Positions 14,801 to 26,800 of a stretch of 64,000 nt of DNA are shown here, piece after piece (positions within the stretch are counted from its first letter, which is position 1; each line of letters starts with the position of its first letter). Made by a program: the position numbers and the translations under genes. The DNA comes from Burhinus oedicnemus (Eukaryota; Chordata; Aves; Charadriiformes; Burhinidae): positions 307,948 to 371,947 of the forward strand of contig VFFE01007257.1 in NCBI GenBank assembly GCA_008921705.1. The letters run 5' to 3'. The notes beneath the pieces are model-generated. The model was not told the origin of the DNA. It did not search any database and was given only the letters and a program-made list of their open reading frames with translations.

Positions 14801-17800
14801 CTAAGATAGCATGTACTGTGAAATAAGACTACTAGAACAAAAGTTTTAGCAAAAAACCCCAACTTCCACGCTGTCATCAACCTCCAAAAGGTGGAAAATC
14901 TTCTCTTAATAATTAAATAACACATACTTAAAGTAAACGGCAGATGCAAAAGGGAAAACAAAAATGTAAGGTCTGTCTGTAGTCCAGGAAATTATTTATT
15001 ATCTATGAAGTGATGAGCAAAGGGAACAAGATAAGCTGGAGTACAGACAGCTAAATATCCAACACTCTCTGTATGATACAGGAGCCATGTATCACAGAAG
15101 TTTGGTTTACAGACTGCTATCTTAAGTCTTGATACCTTGCATGCGGTGAACCCAAGCACTGCATACATGACCTATAATATAAGCATCTGTGGAGCTTTTC
15201 TAAACATTCCAGAGTGTAAGAGTATCATAACCTGAAACTAAAAGTCTTCTACACTTTGGGCTGCAGTTGTTACTAAATAGGACACCATAAACTTATATTT
15301 CAACCTTTGTCAACAAATATTTGGTTGATTTCAATACAAGGCTGTTACAGATTTAAAAAGAAACAAAACCTCCAATCTAGAAGAACTGTATTTCCTTCTT
15401 AAGACTTCTGCTAAAACTCCTAGTGATTTTAGCAATTTTGCACATTTTACAATTAATTTTATTACTTCTTTTCTATAGTCTATATAAGAATTACATTATG
15501 GAAACATTCACTCACAAAATAACGATGAAGGAAAGCAGGATAACAGAAAAAGGAAAAATGTCAACATTTTAAATAGTACTGACTGCTGTCTAGGGCACAA
15601 AGAAAGACTAATCCTTATTCTGAGCGTTTACACATAAAATGATCCTTAACCGGGAGCCAACTATGTGAGAGAATTAGCATTAATTCCCCAAGAAGTCAGC
15701 TGAAGTTGAAAACACCATTGTGCAGAATTTGGGCTACTGGAGATCCAAACAAGGAGCAGCTTTTGAGCATGACTTGGTTTTACTGTTCACTCTTTAACGG
15801 ATGGGCTTATGACAGCATTTTTGTTGAGCTGTGAATAACACAGCCAGTGCAGCTCCTTCACATTTTAAGCACACATAAACCATTTTGAAGCCTGATACAT
15901 CACATTGCAGAAGAGTTGCAACACATACTGCTGTTTGGCTTTATGCTTTACTTGTTCACTCGAATCAAGTAAGAAAAAAATTGCTTTCCTAAAGAAGTAA
16001 AGGAGAACAATTACATGAATGTTTCTTTCGAAATGCTGCAATTAAGTATTTTAACTAAATGGAAAACATACCTGATCAGATTTTAACAGAACCATTTCAT
16101 CTAGGCTTATCTTGGCCACATCCTGGGAACCAGGCCCAGCACCAACTTCAGGCATGCTAGTCTCCGAGGATGAATACGGTAATCCATGTCCATAAATATC
16201 CTCTTCATCACTTGAGGCAGATTTCTCAGTCTTACTTTCATGAGTGTCTGTTACCCATTCAGCAGTGCTAGTACTAGATTTAGCTTTGATTGCACTTTCA
16301 AAGTTCCATCCAGAAATGGAAGTGTTATCTGAATAAACATCGCTGGAAGTGTCAGCGTGGAGCACAGAAGGATCTGACAGAGCACTGTGTATTAGAGAGA
16401 GTTGCTGCTGGTCTTCCCTACCAGTTTCATCACTTTCCTTTGGTGGCAGTGATGCCCGAACATCAAGTACACTGTCACATTCCAGTAAAATTTGGTCTGT
16501 AAGGTCTGGCTCTTCAAAAGATTTTTCAGTATCCTGCAGCTTCATTTTACCAAAATTTTCATCTATTTTACACAATGTAGGAAAATCCTGCTCCTCTTCT
16601 TGGCTCAGCTTTCCAAGACAGCATTCATTGCTTGCAAAAACCACACCACCATTATATTCACCATCAATACTGCTTGTCAAGTCTTCCGCGAGGATTGCAG
16701 GAGAGACAGATGTCAAAGTACCTGTAACAGCTGAAGTACCCATGCCACTGTCACTGTTCGGAAGTTTCTGTAAATCAACCATATCTCCATTTTCTTCATT
16801 AATTAGTACAGTTGCAGACTCGGGAGACTGTAGGACACTGAAAGTTTCTGAACCATTATCTTCCTGCAAGATCGTATGGGATTCCACACTGAACATGCTT
16901 TCCTGATCTGGAGATCCAGTACTCAAATGATCAATGCTGCCACTCATTAGGCTGGAAGTCATGGAAAAGGAGTCTGCGTTCAATGAATGTGGGCTATCAC
17001 CAGAAAGCTGACGCTCATAAACTGGTGTACCTTCTAGAGAGCTGTGGTTTTTCCTGGTCCCGCTTTCTGTTCTCACAAAACAAACATCAAAAAAAAGGAG
17101 GGCGGGGGGGGGATAATATTAACAGCATTATTAAATTTCAATGCAAAGTAAGAAATTACAATATTTTCATCACTGGGGGAAGAAGAGAGTTAAATCTAAA
17201 TTGTGACATGCTGTCTTTTTTCCAACTTCAACACTAAATGATACATACCAAGCCAAAAAAGTCTTAATAGTAAAACATTTTAAAGTTGTAACAATATAGT
17301 AAACAATTAAAATAATCAAGTACTCGGACTATTTTAATAAACTAAAAAGCATGGCTAAGGAAGATACTATTGAATATTCTAAATAGGATGAACAGATATT
17401 ACACAATTCCAACATAAATCTAGAAGCAGAGTCCACTACACATTACCATTAACCCATACATTAGAACCTTAAGCATGTTTACATAAAGCAAAACAAATTT
17501 AAAAGAATAAAACAAATAGATCTAAAAAGACAATCAATTTATCACTTTCAAAACAGGCTTCCATCTTAAACATAAACGGCCCATCACAACTACGCAAATA
17601 TCTCAAGAGCATGACAATACCATATAAAAAAAGCATGTCAAACACACACACTCTCTCGTGTGAAACATTAAAAGTAACACGTTCTAATAATGAGTAGTGG
17701 CAGGGGAAGTTCTGCGAGACTTACCCTGTTTCTTTTTTTTTTTCTTTTTCACTTTAATTGGCTTTACAATGAGTTCTTGATCAAAATCTTCAGAGCTGAT

Positions 17801-20800
17801 TGTGCTGAACCGTTGTGACGAAAGCTGACCTTCTCTCTGAGCTTCTGAAAGTTGGTCTGCACATATCATAAAGCTAGAGCCACTGTCCACAGAATTTACT
17901 GAACTGCTCCTGCTTCTTGATTCACTTACTACGGAGCAGCCCCTTTTTCGTGTTTCATTACTCAGGTCTCCCACTCTATCAAAACTTTTCTCTGATAGCG
18001 TTGGAGTTTCCAGATCATCTTTCACTAAAGAATAAGAGTCATTTTTATCACCAATAACTGAAGGGGAAGTAACCATTTTTTTGTCTGTTTCCACTGAAGG
18101 GCTGGATGAGACAGGTGCAACTACGGATAATGGGGTCAGCAATTTAGAACTCGTATCTGTTAAAGGATTCGTCAATTTTGAATTCACATCTGAAACTGAC
18201 CAAAAGAAAAATAAAGTTATAAATACTAGTGCATCAAGTGAGTAGGGGCATAGTTCTTTTTAAGTATTGAAAGAAAAGAAGCTTTATGCAATGGAAAAAT
18301 ATTGTAATTTTGCAATATTTCAAATACATATATGCAAACACACAATGCAAACTTCATGTAAGTAAATCTATATTAAATCATTTTAGTAAAATCAATCCCC
18401 CAAAGCCTGTATCAAATGTCTATTGGCAAAATTCTGAATTTCTGCTTATGTATGAAGAATGGTACAGGTCTTTAGCTTGGAAGACCCAACTGTATCACAC
18501 ATTGAAGTGCCACCCTGTATCTTCAACTTCTCCATTCAAACGTTCAGTATCTTGAAAAAAAATCAAGGAAAGTTTACCAGATAAACCACTGGGGTAATTA
18601 GAAGGAAATATACTTCAAGAATGATCCTTTCAAACTATACTTGGAAGTTAAGATTAAAATAATAAACATGTCCTAGAAGTTTGTGAGTAAAGAACTGCTT
18701 AAATGACTAAAGCTATCGCTAATATGCAATGATAAGAAAATCAGGTTCTCTAGCATTCAGTGAGACTTCATAGCATATTTACTAGCATTTTGCTAATACA
18801 AAGCTAAGAGAGTATTTTAAATGCCTCAGTAGTCCTTCTGTGAATGTAATATGCTGGATAATAGTGTTCACAATCTTTATGATTGAGAAAGCAGCCAGCA
18901 CCATCATTAAGGAAGTATTATTAATCCCTTCTAGAGAGTTCTAGTAACATAGATGCTGAACTCAGATGGCAACAAATAAGAAAATAAACTCCCAAGTTCT
19001 TTTTGGAATTTTAGTGAGTATTCTTTGGGGTTTTTGCCAGTTCTTTCTTTTTCATTGCTGAGAAGGCTGAGATTTCCTCTGGAATGTGGGTGGCGACAGG
19101 TGGCACAGAATCAACATATTCAGGTACCTCCAACCCAGATAATTGAGATTCATCAGTAAAGAGATAACCATGATGAGGAATCCAGATTGCTTCAGCATCA
19201 TGGTTTAGAGTAAGGTCTCAAATGCACAGATTAGAGGTGCCTGGCTAGGATAATGATGATTCACTCTCAAAAGAGGAGAACCATAATTAATTTCTTAATG
19301 CCTCCATTCTCACTGCAGCCAAACCAGAAGCTCAGATGAACAGATAAATCAGATGTCTAAATATAATCTGTAGAAACAGATAAGTAACTCTACAGAACCT
19401 GGTAGGTTTTTGCAATAACTGAAGGTTTTTGTGTGGGGTTTGGTTTGAATTTGTTTTTGTTCTTTTTTAAATAGAGTATGATAGGTACTATGTTCGCTGA
19501 GGTACATACTGAAGTTTGCTAGTCTATACAAACCTATTGATGACAGTCCTTCGGGTCTACTTGAAATTCTTATTATGTCTCTATCTCCCTTTAAGAGAAA
19601 AATCTCATTGTTGGTACAGGACACAGACACAATATCACCATATCCTTCCAAGCCACCAATCAAAGCCTATAAAGAGTCAACACAGAAAGAAATAATTGGC
19701 ATCAGATTAACACACTGTTTGGACAAGATGATGCTCTTAACAAAAGCGTTCACTGGAATTTAATCAACATATATAGTTACAGAATAAAGGTATTATCTTA
19801 TCAAAAAGAAAGAAAAAAGAAAAAGGAAACAGGAAAGCACCCTTTAATCATGATGTAGCTCATTTTTATACTAATTTTTATTCCATAGACCTGTTCATTT
19901 TCTCTGTCCAAACGGGCAGCAACAATATAACAACAACTTAATACACAATTTGGAAGCAGAAAAGAGACACAGTAGAACTGGTTATACCATTTAGACAGAA
20001 AGATACAAGCTTGCATTCTCTTTCACATGCACTTTTAAGGCGACAAAATAGGTAACAGCTCACTCTATACCAAACACCTAATACCTGTTTTTTCGCAGAC
20101 ACCAACAGTAGTAGAAGGGAAAGAATAAATAGTTCCGGGCACATTTTATAGGCCTAAAACTTTTTGCATTAATTACTAGATTTTAGATTTATATATGCTT
20201 TGCTAAGTATCAGAATCGATTATGATGTTAATACCCAGATTGAAAGCTTTAAATATATTTAATTTTTATATATAATGTAGCGAGCTAGTTTATGAGTATA
20301 TCATTGCAATGACAAGTTGAAGAGGGAGAGAACAAAGTCTTCTTTGTTAGGTTTAAATATGGATTTAAATCATAGAAGTGTAATGGATAAACCAAAGAGG
20401 GTCTAGCGTGAACAAAACCAAGTAAGAAAAAATATGGACCCACAAGATTTATCTACCTGGTTCACAGTGTCTAGTACGTAGATGCTGTACTCATTCCAGG
20501 TCAGCACCCATCCTTCTCGGAAGAAGCACGAAACAAGCCCAAGGTGTTTCTCTGGGGAGCCGTAACTTCCTCTGTCAGGTGGTTCCAAACGAGGATACAG
20601 TTCAAAAGTTTTTATTCCTCCAGCAAATACATCCTTCAATATGAATGTGGCCTGAACAGTTCCGTGAATATCAGACTTCCAGAGACGAAGCCCAGGTCTG
20701 GCAGCAAATAGTGTCAGGTCACTCTGTTTACATAGGCCAGGTATAAAACACGCTCCATATTTGCCAGTGCTACAATGCAAATGAAGAATTTATTTTAAAA

Positions 20801-23800
20801 GCTATACATTCAATTTAGAAACAATTTTTAAAACTAAGGGCACAAATTTACAACTGCAAATTATCAAAAATAAGAGTCTTTGACTAGTCAGTCAAATGTC
20901 TGAAGTAAAAATTTGGTTACAGTAAGACAAGAACACTGCTTCCAAATAACAACAGTTTTCCCTCAGCTTTAGATGTCAAGAAGTAATCTATTAAGCAAGT
21001 TAAATGACTCCTCCTAATAAGCTCCATAGCCTTAACAGTACTCTTTGTCCATCTCAGAAAGATCCTACTATGCAGTCATCCTTCTCCCAGAATTAATAAA
21101 AAACAAGCAAAACACTACAAACTAATACAAAGAAACTGACCACCTCTACTTGCAAGAAATACAAAACAGACCTCAGCTGTTAAAATCTTGATCTCTCACA
21201 CATAAAAACACCATTACTATCACCCAAGAAAATCTCTCGTACATATCCCTGAAAGATATATTATGAACCTTTCAAAGGTCAATTTCCTCTACTTCCAGAT
21301 ATAGTCAGTAATGCTGTTTAAGACTGGGTTCCCTCTTCACAGAATCACAGGGGTTGGAAGGGACCTCTGGAAATCATCTAGTCCAACCCCCCTGCCAGAG
21401 CAGGGTCACCCAGAGCAGGTTGCACAGGACGTCCAGGCAGGTTTGGAATATCTCCAGAGTCGGAGACTCCACCACTTCTCTGGGCAGCCTGTTCCAGTGC
21501 TCTGCCACCCTCAAAGTAAAGAAGTTCCTCCTCATGTTTAGATGGAACTTCCTGTGTTGAAGTTTGTGCCCGTTACCTCTTGTACTAATAATTCCTTCAT
21601 ATCCGAGAGAGATATGAAGGATGAAGATAATTCCTTCATATCCGAGATTACACAATAGAAGATGCCAGAAAGTCATACAAGAAGTTCCTAGCCTTCGAGT
21701 CAACTTTAAGTGCTTGCTGTACATTTTCTGTTTGAAGTGTATAAGAAAAATTGGGATGCTGACTTGCTTTTTGCATCAGATATTACATCACCCATTAGAT
21801 GGGCCTGATTACAATGCTTGCTCACACCAAGTCACAGTAAACCAAGACGGTCTGCAGAGGAATTTTGGCAGGGATTTCAGTTTAAACAATGAGAAAACAT
21901 CTTAAATATTTTTGCATAATAGTGCCCCAAAAATATGATTGTGACATATTTGCAACCAGGTACTTTCTAAGTAGGTAGAACTGTCATTTCATGTTTGAGC
22001 ACACACATCTAACTTTTTATGAGCACACTGCTGTGTTGTATTAATTTCACTGCTTAGATCACTCTTTCTGTAATCCACTCTGAAAAGCTAGAATTAATAG
22101 ATGTGCCTGCATCAAGATTTTATGAGGGTTACTTTTTTCTGGGCTGTGTTCCAACTTGCTTGACAGATTTCTCTTCTGTGTAAAAAAGTAGAGTTCGTTG
22201 TAAAGTAGAAACAAGCAGCACTTTCTGGTTGTAATCCAACTGGACAATCGAAGATGGCTCTTCCAATACAAGGCTGGAGTTGCAAGTACCCTTTTAAAGA
22301 TAAATGCAATTAACAAGAGTCAACCTTCCTAAACATATAAGGTAATAACTAACACTTCAAAGAAATTAATAAGCCCAAGAAAGAGAAAACAAACCAACAA
22401 ACAAACCCTTTTGAACTACTGTTGCATGAAGTTCACTTAATGAATGTGGAGTTCCTTTAAGCAGACAAGAGAGGAGTTATATTGTGTACACCACAGTGGC
22501 AAACTATGAAAGTCAATTTATCTTGGAATATTAGCTAATGCATTTCACTTGAAATCAACAGAAACTCCAGGACACATTTTCTTCCTTCTTCTCCACCGCC
22601 AGGTCATATGATACCAAGACACTCGTTACATTTGGAGATGTTAAACCTTTTTGTCAAATCCAATGAGGAACAGTCATAGGTAAATCAGGATGGCTGTTGT
22701 TTAAACTTTTCTCCCATACAGAAATTCAAGTTAGTACTTATTTTGTTGATGTCCCAGGTCTGTATTAATTAACAAGGCATTAGAAAAATTCCATTTACTG
22801 GTTACATGCTAATCACCCAGTAGAACCCAAATATTACTTTCATTCTACACTCTAGACTGAGATGCTGAACAATTCTGAAAAAAGTACTTCATCAATATAG
22901 TGCATCAGCAATGTCACATCATTCAAAAGTACCCTTTCCAAACAAAAGGGAAAGTACTGGCTGAAAGCTGAAGGAAGATATGATAGTTATTTCAGGCAGA
23001 AACATGATAAAATGAGAAGGATCACCATTTTTTTATTTTATATATATAATTTCTTGAAAAAGGTAAGGCAGTTGTGAAGGATACCCAATGGTTGTCTTGC
23101 TGGGTGTGTGCACACTTGGCCAAGTGTACGCAAACCAATGAAGCAGGTCAACTAAATACATTATACTAAGCAATTAACTAACTGCTAAATATTTAAACAC
23201 ACAAGCACTCTTTCAGAAAATTGTGAATGGGAATTAAGATCTCTATAATAAATGCTCACCTGGTCTAGGTCTAGGGCAGAGTAGACAATCTTCCCTTTGT
23301 CATCTCCAGAGAATAATTTCATTCCATTGGGACTCCAAGCTAAAGCTGTAATGCTGCTTTTATGGATACCAGCAACATCAAATCTCCGAAGCTGTGAAAC
23401 AATACCAAAGCATTACAAGGAGGGGAAGAAAAAAAATGGAGACACAAAGCCTATTCAGTGACTCTGACTGATAAATTGAAGATCAAGTACAAAAGTGCAG
23501 GTCATTCTAATGTTTATTTAGAATAAAAAATCTACACGAACAATCAAAAAACCCGCCACAAAATAGCTCAGCCAGTTATTACAAATATAGAACTTCTCAC
23601 AAGCATTTGTGATTAAATACATCTTTCGTAATGAAAAGCATGCTTCAAGATCACTGCTTTTATAAGCTTAACATATGAAGCCTAAAACATATCCACAGAT
23701 ATTTCATCAGGCAAAATTATCTGGTTCTTACTGTTATAAAGAATCATGATAACACTACTAGGATTCAACACACTAAACTTCACAGAAGTTTAGCCGAATG

Positions 23801-26800
23801 CAAAGATTTACCTGTTTGTTTCTTCCAGGTAATGAAGACACAAGCTGAAAAACTGCAACCCGACCTGAAGCTGTACCAACAGCAACTAGATCATCGAAAC
23901 AACTCAACAGTTTTACGAAAGTAATAGATTCACACTTCCCCTGTTGAAACAAACCATACATAAAACTTAAAGTTAATGAGAGACAAACAGCAGCTCAATT
24001 CTGAGCAACTCAGCTTCATTAGAAGAGACAAGAGCAAAAGTTAGTATTTACCTCAAAATTATATTTTTTCATCTGATTTAAATGTCTGCAGTAGAGATAA
24101 AGCATTCCAATGCTGCTCCCCACAGCAATGTAGTCTCCATTGGTATCAAGTGCTGTGAGGTATACCACAATAGAGCGAAAGCCTTTTTGGACCTTTGTAG
24201 GAATGGCATTGAGAAGATAATATAAGGGACAAAACTCCTTAAATGTAACCGGTGAAGCCACAGATGCCATAGCAAGCATTGGCATCAGCAATTTTAAGGC
24301 TGAAAGAAACACATCTAGTTGATCACATAAGGAAATCTGAAAGACAAAAGCACAAGACATGCCATTAACTTCTTCGAAAGAGTAAATGGTTAACAGAACC
24401 ATTTAGCAAGTAGGTGAACAAATTCTCAGGTTTTGTTTTGTATGAAGAAAAAACAAGTTAAACTCTTCTAGTGAATGTAAGTTCTTTTCAGAAGAACCTT
24501 TTTCTTAAGAATAAGCTTATTTCTTAGGTTCAGCCCACATCTAAGGATATAAGGTAACCACAAAATATGGGATAACCACTTTTTCTTGCGTCTGTGAGCT
24601 CATCAAAGTTGAGTCCAAATGCAGTATTTCTTCTCATTTGGCTACTGAAAGAACCATAAGGGCTCTGACACTGAACAATTCATGCGGTATATTTCTTCAC
24701 CAGTCAGCAAACCCTACCCTCAATCCTCCCAGTGCTGAAAGCACGGGATATTCACTGTGTTAGTGCAGTAAGATCCAAGTGTCAAACTAGTACTTATGCT
24801 CAACTCCTTAATGCCCCACACCTCAAGAAAAACGCGGTTGAGAAACAATTCAGAGCTACATCTGCTATATAATCAAATAATAACAAAAAAATAAGAATAG
24901 TGCGGGAAGGAAGGGGCAATGCAAAAATGAAAGAAATCCCAGTTTGACAGACAGAGGCAAATACCCACGTAGCAACTGAATTTAGAAAGATAAGAGGCAA
25001 ACAGAAAAAAGTACCATATGCCCATGTTTCCCTTTATCGTTAAGCAAATAATTTCATGTTGATGAGTGACACTGTACCTATACTTAGGGGAAAATTCTGG
25101 TATCTTTCTAAGAATAATGGGAAAAAAGTTTGTTTGCCTTGTTGAAGAAAAAAAAAGTAGCCAGAGATCATCATAGTAATAATGTACTGGGATCTTCAGA
25201 AAAAGCTGATATGACCATGATGTACGTAAAAATAGTTAAAAATTTAATTAAACCCAGTAATTTTTCTCATCATGGGGTGACAGTCTTGACAAGAACATTT
25301 TGCAGCAGTAGCTATTCTCCTCCTGGATAACTTCATGTTGTGGTTTGGACTTCAGAACAGGAAAAAGAGAAGAAACCTTCACTTTTGAATTTTGTTTTGC
25401 CACAAGCAAGTCTAATTAACAGAACGGTTTAGAATCTGCCAAAAATACCTGCAGTTTTCCAAGGCAAGGATTTTAGATTTCTATAAAGAAGAGTTTTCTT
25501 TAAGCCTGTAACATTGAAGATTTTCTTACGCTTCAGCAAAGTTATAACTTCCTTAGAGAAATGAAAAACAGAAATACAGCAATTGAAGCTAGAAACACTT
25601 CTAAAGGCTCAAAATTATTGTGTAAAGTATCGCTACTGCAATTTGTGTGATATGTCCTATTGTGACTAGTTTTTATTTCTCTAAGGATGGAAAATGGTAT
25701 TTGTTTTGCAGCTTCACCCATTGCTTATGGTGTTTATCAACTAAATTAGAAAAAAATATAGCTGCTGTATAATAATATCTCCATTACCACAAAAAGATCC
25801 GATGTCTGAATTTTCAAACTATTTCAGTTATTGTGCAAGAGCATTCAGCACACTGGCTTTGGGCCCTGCAACACTTGCTGTCAACATACAATTCCACTAA
25901 ACCCACATGGATTACTTGCATGACATTACTCATTCAAGTCCATGGTAGACAAGACCACAGGAATAAAGACTGGTTACTGGACCCATATTTTATCTGGGTT
26001 ACAAAAACTGCCAGTAAATAAGCTAGCAGCAGTTATTAGATGTTCTCAGTTGTGATAAATTTTAATGCTTGCTATAGCTTAGAAATTAATTCCACTCTCC
26101 TCCAGTGTTTACTACCTGTCATGACACCTATTTCATAAAATATCACAAGAATTAGCTGATTAATGTGTCCAAACTATTTTTGAATGAAAAATTTCTTTCC
26201 GAGTTGTTTACTAAGTTAACAGATAACTTCAGTGCATTACCAGTCATTTACAAGATTTTCACACACCATCTATTTCCTATCCTATATTTTAGGTTTCCTG
26301 CTCTTTCCTTCAGCATTTACTATCTTGTGTCTACAGTCAACTAAATGAAAAGAGAACCCACTGCTAGTGTCTCTTGTTTGCTGTTCTAAACATGCTGCTT
26401 TGCCAGTTTAGTAATTTTACTAGCTGCTGGCCTTTTGTTTTTTTCTTTCTTTTTTCTAATAAAATAAAATCTATTCTTTGTTCTGAATCTCACATGTACA
26501 AATCTTCTTCTGTCTAATCTCAACTTCTACCACTCCCCAGCTACTGCCTCATGAATTTCACATATTTTGTTTTTTAAGTCCCCTTTGTCACTTCTACAAT
26601 TCACATCTGTCATCACCCCAAGCTTCTCTCATAGCTGGAACCAGCTCACACTCCCCAGTTGCCAAAGGACTTTGCAAGTCCTCAAAATTCATCCTCTCTC
26701 TTAGTTACCATCACTTATCTTTCCAGCTCAACTAAACTATTAAAAACATAATAATTCATTAAAAACTATGGAATTATGGAAATTTCTGTTATCCAGAAAA

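Noticed and set aside
16290..16906. Plus-strand frames of 70-185 codons opposite TECPR2 exon 9
   Set aside because: Antisense shadows of a long real exon with strong sense-strand homology.
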